61,800 nt of DNA, taken from the NCBI GenBank assembly GCA_903884505.1, contig CAISET010000033.1:1-61800 (forward strand), written 5' to 3'. Of this stretch, positions 1 to 8,831 are shown one piece after another. Each line of letters begins with the position of its first letter. The first letter of the stretch is position 1. The position numbers and the translations under genes are program-made. This DNA is from an uncultured Microcaldota archaeon (GTDB lineage: Archaea > Micrarchaeota > Micrarchaeia > Burarchaeales > Fermentimicrarchaeaceae). A model generated the notes under the pieces. It made no database searches. It had not been told where the DNA came from and saw nothing but the letters and a program-made list of their open reading frames with translations.

Positions 1-160
1 AGACAACTTTTTACATTCATTACACTTTCCAATAGAAAAACAGGATGTGGAGAGGTCAGAAATACAGCTGAGGCGTTTCCTCCCGATCCTTCTTGCGAAC
101 GATGAAACGAAAGCGGAAGGAATTGGGTCGGTAACCATTAATAAAGAAGGGTCGGCATAA
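1..160 (+). CDS. C-terminal end of an unidentified protein (5' partial)
   Basis: An open frame entering from the left edge (frame 2) encodes 52 residues and stops with TAA at 158-160. The tail is mixed polar and hydrophobic (it contains RRFLPILLANDETKAEG) and reads like an ordinary protein end. It lies 47 bp upstream of the next gene on the same strand, so it may be the preceding member of the restriction cluster. No family could be recognised from this fragment, and a chance open frame cannot be excluded. Confidence 0.45.
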   Translation, partial: DNFLHSLHFPIEKQDVERSEIQLRRFLPILLANDETKAEGIGSVTINKEGSA

Positions 161-207
161 CGACGTAGTCACGAGGCGGGAAAATGGCACTGTTATGAGG
201 CGAGGTC

Positions 208-942
208 ATGGTTTCGTTTAAACTTGCTGCGATAAAAATTTTGGAAGAAGCCAATGGGTCTCTGCACTACGAAGAGATAACTAAACGAGCTCTCGAGCAG
301 AATCTTGTCGAAACTTCAGGAAAAACCCCTGAAGCCACGATGGCATCTCAAATAGCCACAGACATTAAGAATAAGGGAGACAGGTCCCCGTTTATCCGCG
401 TTAGCCCCGGTTGTTTCGGACTAAGACCTGATTACAAGGCAGCAAAACAAGAAGAACAAGAAAAAATCGAAGAAGAACTTGAAGAGGAAAAAGAGTCTAT
501 CGGTACTCAGTACACCGGAAAGGCCGGCGAGCACCGGGTTGTCAGCGAACTCCTTTTTAGGAATTATAATGCGAGCATTATGAATGTGGACGAAGGACTT
601 GACATCGTTGCAACCAAGGGAGAGAAGCTGTATAACATCCAGGTAAAAACCTCGAATGAGAACAAATTCAATCGGTATACCTACGATATCCGCATAAGCT
701 CTTTCGAGAAGCACAACACCAACAGTACTTACTACCTCTTCGTTCTTCGCGGAAATGATACCCGATTCCTTGTTTTTCCTTACCACGAAATTCAGAAGTA
801 CATAGACCAGAAGATTATCCTCATAATCAACAAGAACACCCGATACCGTGTAAATATCTCAGTCCGGGACAACAAGATATATCTAGGAAACCAGAGCAAC
901 GAAGTATCTTACTATCTCAACAACTGGGATCTGATAAAATGA
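208..942 (+). CDS. HARE-HTH / PD-(D/E)XK restriction-endonuclease-like protein
   Basis: The 244-residue protein has two parts. Residues 1-75 resemble the HARE-HTH winged helix found on many restriction enzymes (LHYEEITKRAL, then an FIRVSPGCFGLR end). After an acidic Glu/Lys linker (about 80-100), residues 105-200 carry a PD-(D/E)XK nuclease core: GEHRVVSELL gives the first acidic residue, DEGLDIVA the aspartate, and IQVKTS the Q-x-K motif. A ribosome site (GAGGCGAGG) sits just before the ATG. It is immediately upstream of the type III Mod-Res pair, so a role in restriction or in controlling it is likely. Substrate and sequence specificity are unknown. Confidence 0.72.
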   Translation: MVSFKLAAIKILEEANGSLHYEEITKRALEQNLVETSGKTPEATMASQIATDIKNKGDRSPFIRVSPGCFGLRPDYKAAKQEEQEKIEEELEEEKESIGTQYTGKAGEHRVVSELLFRNYNASIMNVDEGLDIVATKGEKLYNIQVKTSNENKFNRYTYDIRISSFEKHNTNSTYYLFVLRGNDTRFLVFPYHEIQKYIDQKIILIINKNTRYRVNISVRDNKIYLGNQSNEVSYYLNNWDLIK

Positions 943-992
943 TCTTATGCATGAGCAAATAAAACGAGCATACGAAACGACAGTATAACGTG

Positions 993-2759
993 ATGAATAT
1001 GGCGGATCACAAACCCGAGCAACTTCAGCAAGAAATTGACCGGCTCAAATACGAAATTGAAACGCTCAAACTGAAGAACAAGAAATTGAAGGCGAAGAAA
1101 AAGTATGGACTTGTCTGGGAGGAAGAGAAGGAACCAGAGAAAGTCGTTGTGGATTGCCAGACTAGATTGCCGATTCTCAAGGAAACTCCTAATAAAATAA
1201 TAACGAACGAGTCAGATCCGACAAATATTCTGATCGAAGGGGATAACTACCATGCACTGTCGGTTTTAAGCTATACTCATAAGGAAAAAATTGACGTGAT
1301 TTACATAGATCCACCTTACAATACGGGCAATAAAGAATGGAAGTATAACGATAAATGGATTGACAAGGAAGATATGTACAAACATAGCAAGTGGCTTTCC
1401 TTTATGGAAAAAAGACTAAAATTAGCAAAATGTTTATTGAAAGATAGTGGAGCAATTTTTATTTCGATAGATCATAATGAATTAGCTCAATTAAAGATGT
1501 TGTGTGACGAAATTTTTAAAAAATTTGTTGGCATTCTCATTTGGAGAAAAAAGGAGGGTGGCGGGCAGGCTGATGCCTATTTTGCTACAGAACATGAATA
1601 CATCCTTGTTTATGCCAGGTCGGATAAATTTGAATGGTTAGATGAAGTGATTCCACAAGATGAAAACAATTTTAACAAGGAAGACGATAAAGGTAAGTAT
1701 CGGTCAGTCAAACTCGCTAAGTGGGGGAACACTGCCAGAAAAGAAGATCGTCCAAAAATGTATTTCCCAGTTAAGGCCCCAGATAACAAGAACGTTCATC
1801 CCATTGCTCCAGATGGGGGCGATGGTAGATGGAGAGTCGGTAAAATACGTATGGATGAGTTAATCGATGTAGAATTAATCGAGTGGCAGAAAAAAGACGG
1901 AAAATGGATTCTATATGAAAAAATATATTTCGAAGGTGATGGAGTCAAGAAGATAAAGGAACGAAGTATTTTATACGACATGGCTGGCACTGCTGAAGGC
2001 ACGAAAGAGCTAACAAAACTATTTGGCATTAAAGATCTTTTTCCCAATCCTAAACCGAAGGAACTCATCAAATACTTATTAACATATTCATCAAGAAAAA
2101 ATGCAGTAATCTTAGATTTTTTTGCGGGGTCTGGAACGACCGGTCAAGCAGTTGTAGAATTAAATGTCGAAGATGATGGCGATAGACAATTTATTCTATG
2201 CACCAATAACGAATTAAATGAAAAAACAGAGAGAGAACTTAAAAAAATAGGAATCGAGAAAGGCAGTGCCGATTATGAAAAAGAAGGAATTTGCCAAAAA
2301 GTTTGCTATCCAAGAATAAAAAAGATAATGGCGGGTTACAAGACGTCTGATGACGAAAAAATAGACGGACTAGGCGGCAATTTGCGCCATTTCAGGACCG
2401 CATTCATCGATGTCGACCATGTTACTCGCGTGTCTGACGAACAGAGAATAAAACTCACCTATCACGCAGGTGAAATGATAGCTTTGCGGGAAAACACATT
2501 CGATGAAGTGGAAAAGAACGACTCATGGCAAATATTCACTAGCGGAAAGAGATACACTGCAATTTATTTCAAGGAGGATAAAGAAAAGCTTCACGATTTT
2601 GTTGAGAAACTGTCAAAACATAAAGAAAAGGTGGCGCTTTATATTTTCAGTTGGGGCAAGAATGAGTATAAGAACGAGTTCGCAGAATACAAGAATATCA
2701 AGGTTTTGGATATACCCGAACCTATCATTGAAGTTTATAGAGAGATCAATCGTCTGTGA
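993..2759 (+). CDS. mod: Type III restriction-modification DNA methyltransferase (Mod)
   Basis: An adenine-type DNA methyltransferase of about 588 residues. An N-terminal charged coiled coil (about 1-40) is followed by the catalytic motif DPPYNTG near residue 108 and, about 270 residues later, the AdoMet-binding motif LDFFAGSGTTGQ. That order (DPPY before FxGxG) is the beta class used by type III Mod subunits. The target-recognition region lies between the motifs and is visibly more AT-rich (about 1390-2330) than the flanks, suggesting domain replacement. The GTG at 990 is an alternative start. The gene is followed 15 bp later by the Res subunit, with which it would form the Mod-Res complex. 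Confidence 0.93.
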   Translation: MNMADHKPEQLQQEIDRLKYEIETLKLKNKKLKAKKKYGLVWEEEKEPEKVVVDCQTRLPILKETPNKIITNESDPTNILIEGDNYHALSVLSYTHKEKIDVIYIDPPYNTGNKEWKYNDKWIDKEDMYKHSKWLSFMEKRLKLAKCLLKDSGAIFISIDHNELAQLKMLCDEIFKKFVGILIWRKKEGGGQADAYFATEHEYILVYARSDKFEWLDEVIPQDENNFNKEDDKGKYRSVKLAKWGNTARKEDRPKMYFPVKAPDNKNVHPIAPDGGDGRWRVGKIRMDELIDVELIEWQKKDGKWILYEKIYFEGDGVKKIKERSILYDMAGTAEGTKELTKLFGIKDLFPNPKPKELIKYLLTYSSRKNAVILDFFAGSGTTGQAVVELNVEDDGDRQFILCTNNELNEKTERELKKIGIEKGSADYEKEGICQKVCYPRIKKIMAGYKTSDDEKIDGLGGNLRHFRTAFIDVDHVTRVSDEQRIKLTYHAGEMIALRENTFDEVEKNDSWQIFTSGKRYTAIYFKEDKEKLHDFVEKLSKHKEKVALYIFSWGKNEYKNEFAEYKNIKVLDIPEPIIEVYREINRL

Positions 2760-2774
2760 TTTTCGGTGAAGTCT

Positions 2775-5141
2775 ATGATTTCGCTCAAACCTTTCCAAGA
2801 GACGGCCGTTGCAGGTCTTCGGAAGCAGTTCCTAGAGCTTTGGAAGACAAGTAACCGCAGACTACCCCTCGTCTTCAAGGCTCCGACTGGAAGCGGCAAG
2901 ACCGTTATGGTTGCTCAATTACTCAAGGATTTAGCCGCCGACCCTCAGTTTGATGTCGATAAAGCGTTCCTTTGGTTCAGCTTCAGCGAGGAATCGTATT
3001 TGCAGAGCAAACGCAAGCTCTATGACTATTACGATGGTGCAGGAGAACTCAACCTCTTGGATATGAATGACCTAGACAGGAAGAAGCTCGAGAAAAACAA
3101 CGTTTTCTTCATCAACTGGCAAAAAATCAAAGATTCTACAAAGGACAGCAGGAAACTACGCACGCCTACTGAGAAATGCTCCGGTGATGATGGCTTATTC
3201 GATGAATTCATTAAGAACACGCAAAAGGAAAAACGGGAGCTTGTACTTGTTGTTGATGAAGCCCATAGAGATGCCGATACAGAGCTTGCAGATGAACTGC
3301 TTAATCTAGTAGATCCAAGAGTTATCCTCAAGATAACCGCAACCCCAAAGACAGAACCGTCTGCTTCAGATGTTATGCACCATCGGGCTGGGTTTTACGA
3401 AGTTGACCGGGAAGAAGTAGTTGAAGCAGGGCTTATCAAGGAAAAGATCATCACTCAAACAAAAGAAGACTTGGACGAGGTTGCCAAAAAAGAGATAGAT
3501 CAAGACCTGATGCTGCTTGAATTAAGCTTTGAAAAGAGGGACGAATTGAAAGAGTACTACAAGAAGCTAGGGCCTGCTATTAACCCATTGGTGCTTATTC
3601 AGCTCCCCAACGATGATCAGGCAAGAAAGGAAACGTTGGACAAGTCAAAACTAGATATCGTTAAGGAGTTCTTGCTCAGCAAAAAAGTCCACGAAAAAGA
3701 TATCGCGATATGGCTGTCCGATAAGAAAGAGAACCTTGAAGAAATAGAGAAAAACGACTCCGAAGTTTCATTCTTGATATTCAAACAGGCTGCCGCTACG
3801 GGCTGGGATTGTCCGCGTGCATCCATTCTCGTAATGTTCAGGGAGATAAAAAGCCCGGTTTTCCACACCCAGACGGTGGGCAGGATTCTCCGCATGCCCG
3901 AGGCAAAGCATTACCCAATGCCAGAGCTTAATCTCGGTTATCTTTACACCAACTATGCGCGCAACCAGATTCAGTTGCCGGATAACAAGCTCGGAAAGAA
4001 TAAACCCTATGTGTTCAGGAGCGAGAGAAAGAAGGGCATCGAACCGGTTATCCTTGAATCCACCTTAATGGGGCGTGCCGATTACAACGACTTAGGCGAT
4101 TCGTTTCAGCAAACTTTCTGGAAGGTCGCAGATGACTTCTTCGGCATCACGGATAACCTCGATACTCCTGGCATCAAGAAAAAACTAGTGGCAAAAGGAT
4201 TCAAAATCGATGATGTGGTTGTTACAAACGAGTTAATTGTAAACGCTCAGATTGAGAATTACGACGATTTTGTTCAGCAGATAAAAGAACGGGGTGAAGA
4301 TTTATCCCACGAAGTTTCAAGGACCGATCTTGAGCGCATGTACAATCTGCTTTGTTTCAACATCATAGCAAAACAAGAAGAAGAGAACAAGAAATTCGCG
4401 CCCGAGCGTTCATGGGGTAAACTGAAATCGGCGCTTAACGTATGGGTAGAATCAAAGACAAAAGCCGAACGATTGTTTAACTACAGTTTGATAGTCTTCG
4501 ACCTCCAACGGGCAGACAGCGTTTTAATGAAAATAATCTCTAAAGCGCTCGAAGAGTACCGTCCAATCCGTCAGAACGAAGTAAAACAGAAAGAAGCACG
4601 AACGAAACAGATCAACAAACTAGAAATTCCGAGGCGCGAGCTGTCCTTTACAGACGATTACGGTGAAGTCAAGGCTATCATGGACAAAGGGCTAGAGAAG
4701 AACTCGATGCAACCTTTCTATATGCTAAAAGAATACCGTGGCAAAGAAAATGAAGACAAGTTCCTCGCTTATCTTGAATCGAAAAAACAGGTCGTATGGT
4801 GGTTCAAGAATGGAAATTCGGGCAGTGAATACTTCTCGGTTCCATACTACAACAAAGACACCCACGAAGAAAGGCTGTTCTATCCGGATTGGATTGTGAG
4901 ACTAACCGACGGAAGGGTTCTCATCCTAGATACAAAAGCTGGCTTTACGCTAATGGGAGAGACTAAACTCAAAGCGGAAGCATTGCAAGAATGGATTGCG
5001 GAACATAACAAGCAAAAGAAGGTTTTCGAAGGTGGGATTGTCGCAAATGTTTCCGGGATTTGGAAAGTGAACTCGGAGAAGAAATACGAATTTAATGAAA
5101 TGTATCCTGGTTTCCGTGCATTGGATGAGATGTTCGAATAA
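2775..5141 (+). CDS. res: Type III restriction enzyme helicase-nuclease subunit (Res)
   Basis: A protein of about 788 residues with a superfamily 2 translocase core: Walker A APTGSGKT near residue 40, the DEAH box VVDEAHRD near 160, a motif III-like ITATPK, and motif VI QTVGRILRMP. The C-terminal 130 residues contain a nuclease core of PD-(D/E)XK type (PDWIV, then ILDTKAG). This is the usual Res architecture, although the protein is shorter than many homologues. ATG 2775 has a GGTG ribosome site; GTG 2766 would add three residues. It is co-transcribed with mod. Its stop lies 23 bp from the end of the convergent HAD gene. Confidence 0.93.
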   Translation: MISLKPFQETAVAGLRKQFLELWKTSNRRLPLVFKAPTGSGKTVMVAQLLKDLAADPQFDVDKAFLWFSFSEESYLQSKRKLYDYYDGAGELNLLDMNDLDRKKLEKNNVFFINWQKIKDSTKDSRKLRTPTEKCSGDDGLFDEFIKNTQKEKRELVLVVDEAHRDADTELADELLNLVDPRVILKITATPKTEPSASDVMHHRAGFYEVDREEVVEAGLIKEKIITQTKEDLDEVAKKEIDQDLMLLELSFEKRDELKEYYKKLGPAINPLVLIQLPNDDQARKETLDKSKLDIVKEFLLSKKVHEKDIAIWLSDKKENLEEIEKNDSEVSFLIFKQAAATGWDCPRASILVMFREIKSPVFHTQTVGRILRMPEAKHYPMPELNLGYLYTNYARNQIQLPDNKLGKNKPYVFRSERKKGIEPVILESTLMGRADYNDLGDSFQQTFWKVADDFFGITDNLDTPGIKKKLVAKGFKIDDVVVTNELIVNAQIENYDDFVQQIKERGEDLSHEVSRTDLERMYNLLCFNIIAKQEEENKKFAPERSWGKLKSALNVWVESKTKAERLFNYSLIVFDLQRADSVLMKIISKALEEYRPIRQNEVKQKEARTKQINKLEIPRRELSFTDDYGEVKAIMDKGLEKNSMQPFYMLKEYRGKENEDKFLAYLESKKQVVWWFKNGNSGSEYFSVPYYNKDTHEERLFYPDWIVRLTDGRVLILDTKAGFTLMGETKLKAEALQEWIAEHNKQKKVFEGGIVANVSGIWKVNSEKKYEFNEMYPGFRALDEMFE

Positions 5142-5164
5142 GCTGTTCAATTAACTAAAAACGA

Positions 5165-5875
5165 TTAGTCTTTCTCAATTTCATCAACGACCTTCTTCAC
5201 TTCCTCAAACCTATCGATTCGGTAGTCTGCGACATCTTCCTCAGGCGAATAGTTAAGGCACCCATACCTCGCCAAGCAAGTGGCAATCCCCACCCTTTTA
5301 GCTCCGAGTATGTCCTTCCCAGTGTTATCACCAACGAACAATGCCTCGTCCGGCCTCGCCTTCAGCAATTCCAGCGCACGCTTAAATGGGTTGGAAGAAG
5401 GCTTCTCCTCAAAAGTGTCGTCAAAGGTGACAACGGGGTAAAAGAACAGGTCCAGCCCGGAAAGCACGAGCCGCTGCCACGCCTTGTCCCGCGGCGCATC
5501 GGTCACTATCCCGAGCTTGTAGGAGGATTTCAGGGAGGAAAGGGTCCGGACGACCTTGGGCTGGGGCCTCAAAAGGGAGTATTTCTTCTTGGTGTAGGCG
5601 ATTATGGCCGCCTGCTTCATGTGCTCAAGCTGGTGGGGAGAAAGGGAATACTCAGAAAGGAGATCGTGGAAGGTCCGCTGGTACTCAATTCCCTTGGAAT
5701 CGTAAATGGCGAATATCTTGGAGTATAGCACGGATTCGGATTCGCGGAGGCCGGAATGAATAATGGCCTTGGCAGCGGCACGAGCAGACTCCTTCTTGAA
5801 CTTCATGAAGTCTAGGAGAGTGTTGTCCAGGTCGAAGAGAATGGCTTTTAGCATGGGAACATCACTACGTTTCAT
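5165..5875 (-). CDS. HAD-superfamily hydrolase (phosphatase-like)
   Basis: A 236-residue haloacid-dehalogenase fold. Motif I is LFDLDNTLLDF near residue 15, motif II is the threonine of GIVTDAP, a lysine follows in EEKPSSNPF, and motif IV is FVGDNTGKD. The layout matches subfamily I HAD phosphatases with a helical cap. The start codon overlaps the stop of the upstream EEP gene (ATGA), so translation is probably coupled. The pairing suggests a nucleotide or phosphate-ester function, but the substrate is unknown. Confidence 0.85.
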   Translation of the reverse strand: MKRSDVPMLKAILFDLDNTLLDFMKFKKESARAAAKAIIHSGLRESESVLYSKIFAIYDSKGIEYQRTFHDLLSEYSLSPHQLEHMKQAAIIAYTKKKYSLLRPQPKVVRTLSSLKSSYKLGIVTDAPRDKAWQRLVLSGLDLFFYPVVTFDDTFEEKPSSNPFKRALELLKARPDEALFVGDNTGKDILGAKRVGIATCLARYGCLNYSPEEDVADYRIDRFEEVKKVVDEIEKD

Positions 5876-6633
5876 AGGCTTAACTCGATAACGACAGGAT
5901 TATGGTCGCTCAGTGGGAAGATTTTGGGGTCACTGATTACATTGCAGCTTTCTGCCTTCAGATCCTTTGAAGTAAAGAGATAGTCATTTTGCCACGGCAC
6001 ATTTGAGCGCGCATAACGTAGTGTCTGCACATATTCAGCATTTTTTGAAAAGCAACTTGTAAGACCGAAATCTTCTATCCTGTCGAAGCAGAGCTTGTGC
6101 GCGTGAGTGTAACGAGCTTCCTTTCCATACTTCTCATCCCATTGCACGCTGATATTCAGGTCCCCGCCAAGCAGGACATTTCGGTTCTTTCCCTTGTATT
6201 CGCCTTTCCCCATGAGTATAAACGTCAGATCCGAAAGCATCCGGTGGACGGTAGTTGTAGCGTATCCCTCGTCTAACAATCCGTATAGGCTGAAGGCACT
6301 GAGTACCTTATTTCCTGGCAATTCCACTTCCGCGCCCACCAGCGCACCTGGGTGGCAGTTTCTAAACTCCAGTTCTTTAAGCGGCAAACTTTTTGTCAAA
6401 ACTCCAGACCCCCATTTTTCTTCCTTACCGCTCACCCGTTTTACTGGTTTCCAAATGCATCCTTGAAAGGCGGTGTTCCCTGGAGGTCGTGCTTCCTGGA
6501 CCAAGGCAATGTCGGGGGATATTTCGTTAAACAGGTAATCCCAAGCCTTTTCATGTATTTTTGGATGCTGCCAATAACCCATGTTCCACGTTGCCATTTT
6601 CAGCTTCTGCCCCACATTTTCACCTAGTGTCAT
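5872..6633 (-). CDS. Endonuclease/exonuclease/phosphatase (EEP) fold protein
   Basis: A 253-residue protein with the hallmark EEP motifs: ATWNMG near residue 14 (metal-binding Asn), LVQEAR near 43 (catalytic Glu), GGDLNIS in the middle, and SDHNPVVIEL at the C terminus (Asp-His pair). The family includes AP endonucleases, DNase I and phosphatases, and the motifs do not discriminate among them. A GGTGGA ribosome site precedes the ATG. It lies in a minus-strand operon with the beta-CASP hydrolase upstream and the HAD gene downstream. Confidence 0.85.
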   Translation of the reverse strand: MTLGENVGQKLKMATWNMGYWQHPKIHEKAWDYLFNEISPDIALVQEARPPGNTAFQGCIWKPVKRVSGKEEKWGSGVLTKSLPLKELEFRNCHPGALVGAEVELPGNKVLSAFSLYGLLDEGYATTTVHRMLSDLTFILMGKGEYKGKNRNVLLGGDLNISVQWDEKYGKEARYTHAHKLCFDRIEDFGLTSCFSKNAEYVQTLRYARSNVPWQNDYLFTSKDLKAESCNVISDPKIFPLSDHNPVVIELSL

Positions 6634-6650
6634 CTGGTATTAGTCCACCT

Positions 6651-6917
6651 TTAACCTTTTGTTTCCCCTTCCGTCTTCAACGCTCGGTTCACTACGTCTC
6701 CCATGTGCCAATATTTGTACTCGCCTATGTCATAACAGGTGTATTCCTTTCCCATAAACATCGTCTTGTAACCGTGGTTGTCAATCAGCTCTGAGAGGGC
6801 AGCGTGCAGGACCGGCTCCTTCGCTTGCAGTATGTATTCATGGGGAGAGATGTAGTTCGTCTTCTTCCAGAAAGTGGCATCAATCATTTTCAGCAGCTCA
6901 TCATCGTTGTTCTTCAC
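6651..6917 (-). CDS. Small hypothetical protein
   Basis: An 88-residue, mostly helical soluble protein rich in aromatic residues (it includes KTNYISPHEYI and EYKYWHMGDV). No known domain was recognised. Its start overlaps the stop of the upstream beta-CASP gene by 4 nt (ATGA) and it lies 17 bp before the EEP gene, so it is clearly an operon member. Confidence 0.7.
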   Translation of the reverse strand: MKNNDDELLKMIDATFWKKTNYISPHEYILQAKEPVLHAALSELIDNHGYKTMFMGKEYTCYDIGEYKYWHMGDVVNRALKTEGETKG

Positions 6918-8365
6918 AGCACCATCTTCTTTCCAACTTCCGGAAATGCCACGTTCTCCGCCAGCCCTTTGAACATCTCTGGATGCTCCGTGTGCACAGG
7001 AATCAGGTGTTCAGGCGCGATCTCCTTCGCAATGCGCCGCAGGTCAGGGCCTGGAGCGTGACCAGAGCAGTGGGTCGTTATTCCAGGGTAGAGGCCGAAA
7101 TGCTTGAGCCAGTTGTCAACCTTCTCACGGTCGATAAACATCTCATCGCTAAATGGCTCGACCACGGAGTGGATGTACCTGCTCCCTTCCGGCGGCCGTA
7201 TATCTATGAGTTCGGTCATGTCAAAGAAGTCGCAGCGCAAAACATACTCCGAAGGCGAACCTTGAAGGTCTTTGTAGGTTACCACGTTCTTGTGCTCCAG
7301 GTACTGCAGCTCCCATCCCTTGTAGTCGCCTGCCAAAAGCTCTGGCGGAATGCCTTCCCTACCCAGGAGCCCCCAGCTCTTCCTTGTTAAGAAGATGCGG
7401 ATGCGCTCGTCGTTTGTGGACGGCACGTCTGCCCCGATTTCAGCAAGCTTGTCGAGCAAGTATGCCTGCTTCGTGCTTATCACCAGCTTCCTGTCGTTCT
7501 TTTTTGCAGCGTTGTAGACGGACCAGAGTCTGTCCGTGTCACGCAACGGCCAGTTGACGAGCACAATCTTCTTGCAGTCGCCGACCATATCTGTAATTTG
7601 GGAACACACTTCCTCCTCTTTCATGGTGCCTTCAGAATCTATGCGCGTGCCCTCCATAATGAGCCACTTCGCGCCTTTCGCCCTTTTCACAAAATTCTCG
7701 GTAAGATGGCCCCCGTATCCGTGGAATCGCAGATCACCAGTATAAGCGACCTTGCCAGCGGGCGTGTCAACAATGAATCCGGAAGCACCGTGCAGGGAAT
7801 GGTTAACGGGCACCGGTTCCACCTCAAAATCACCGACCTCGACCTTGCCTTTAAGCTGGCGCAGCACCCGGGGTGTCTCGCGCTCTTCGCCCTTTATGCG
7901 CCTCACCCCGTCTCCCTTCTTGTTCGGCACAAACTCGAAATTCTTCTTGAAAACGGTCAACTCCAGTGGGGTGTTGGCCGCTGTTTCCTGCACGCTTTCC
8001 ATTATCTTCAGCGTAGCTGGCGTGCCGTAGATTGGCAGGTCTGGGCGGAGATGGTGGACATAAGAGGCGTGGTCTGCGTGTGCGTGGCTCAGGAAGACAC
8101 CTTGGCAGTCCAGGGGCTCTTCAGCCAGGCCCATCTGCCCGCGGTAGTCCTGCCTGTAAATGCCCTTAACCTGAGGAAGAAGCCCGAGCTCAAACCAGTC
8201 GCCAAGCCCGTTAAGTGGCCTGGGCTGCATGAATTCATCAAAATACTTGAAAGCGGTCTTGAAGCTCATCCCGAAATCAAAGAGAAGGCGGCACTTGCCG
8301 TCCTCTAGAAGAATCTTGTTCCCGCCAATTTCGTTCACGCCACCGTAGCATGTCAGGGAAACCAT
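6914..8365 (-). CDS. Metallo-beta-lactamase / beta-CASP family hydrolase (RNase J-like)
   Basis: A 483-residue protein starting with CYGGVNEIGGN, typical of RNase J and CPSF-type enzymes. The zinc-binding HAHADH motif is at about residues 94-99, and a further motif, VPVNHSLHG, follows with YTGDLRFHG. The C terminus has an RMMBL-like end (HCSGHAPGPD, then LIPVHTEHPEMF). Members cleave RNA, or occasionally DNA, endo- or exonucleolytically using two zinc ions. It overlaps the 88-residue gene downstream and lies 4 bp after the zinc-finger gene. RNA turnover is the best guess. Confidence 0.85.
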   Translation of the reverse strand: MVSLTCYGGVNEIGGNKILLEDGKCRLLFDFGMSFKTAFKYFDEFMQPRPLNGLGDWFELGLLPQVKGIYRQDYRGQMGLAEEPLDCQGVFLSHAHADHASYVHHLRPDLPIYGTPATLKIMESVQETAANTPLELTVFKKNFEFVPNKKGDGVRRIKGEERETPRVLRQLKGKVEVGDFEVEPVPVNHSLHGASGFIVDTPAGKVAYTGDLRFHGYGGHLTENFVKRAKGAKWLIMEGTRIDSEGTMKEEEVCSQITDMVGDCKKIVLVNWPLRDTDRLWSVYNAAKKNDRKLVISTKQAYLLDKLAEIGADVPSTNDERIRIFLTRKSWGLLGREGIPPELLAGDYKGWELQYLEHKNVVTYKDLQGSPSEYVLRCDFFDMTELIDIRPPEGSRYIHSVVEPFSDEMFIDREKVDNWLKHFGLYPGITTHCSGHAPGPDLRRIAKEIAPEHLIPVHTEHPEMFKGLAENVAFPEVGKKMVL

Positions 8366-8369
8366 AATA

Positions 8370-8744
8370 TCAACCGAAACTCGTGCTTATCTCCTTCCGT
8401 TTTCCACAGTTCGTGCAGCAGGCCTCCAAGAACATGCCTATATTTGTATAACTCGCCCTCAACGAAACTGCCTTTTTTCCTTTCTTGCATTTATGCCCTT
8501 TGACGAATGCCGCCAGGGCTTCAAATTCATCTCCAGTAAATGGAATTCTGCTTTTCGGCTGGTGCACACAGTTTATGCAAACGAGGGTGGGCTTTCCGCC
8601 CGCAGGAGCCAGGAAAAGCTCGAATTTGCCCCCGTCCTCTTCTCTGCATTGGCGATGGCGTTGCATGAACTTTTTAGCCCTTTCAAGCGTTTCAGCAGTA
8701 AGAAGCACTTGGACATCGGTTGGAGGGACAGTTTCCTTTTTCAT
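8370..8744 (-). CDS. Small cysteine-rich (putative zinc-binding) protein
   Basis: A 124-residue protein with four paired-cysteine positions: CINC near residue 58, HKC near 88 and CCTNC near 110. This is consistent with one or two zinc ribbons. No named family was recognised. It is the first gene of the operon leading into the beta-CASP hydrolase. A TATA-like box (TTTATAC) lies about 23 bp upstream of the ATG, with GGTGA between the two. Confidence 0.7.
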   Translation of the reverse strand: MKKETVPPTDVQVLLTAETLERAKKFMQRHRQCREEDGGKFELFLAPAGGKPTLVCINCVHQPKSRIPFTGDEFEALAAFVKGHKCKKGKKAVSLRASYTNIGMFLEACCTNCGKRKEISTSFG

Positions 8745-8759
8745 TGGATCACCGCATCA

Positions 8760-8772
8760 TCGTATAAATCTC
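8760..8772 (-). promoter_or_regulatory. TATA-like promoter of the 8744-5165 operon
   Basis: On the minus strand the sequence GGAGATTTATACGA gives a purine-rich BRE-like stretch and a TATA box, centred about 23 bp from the ATG at 8744. It would drive the zinc-finger, beta-CASP, 88-residue, EEP and HAD genes. Confidence 0.55.
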
Positions 8773-8831
8773 CGTTCCTTCTTCTATATCTTCCTATCAC
8801 AACGCACGCCCCGTCTCCCACAATTAAGCGC

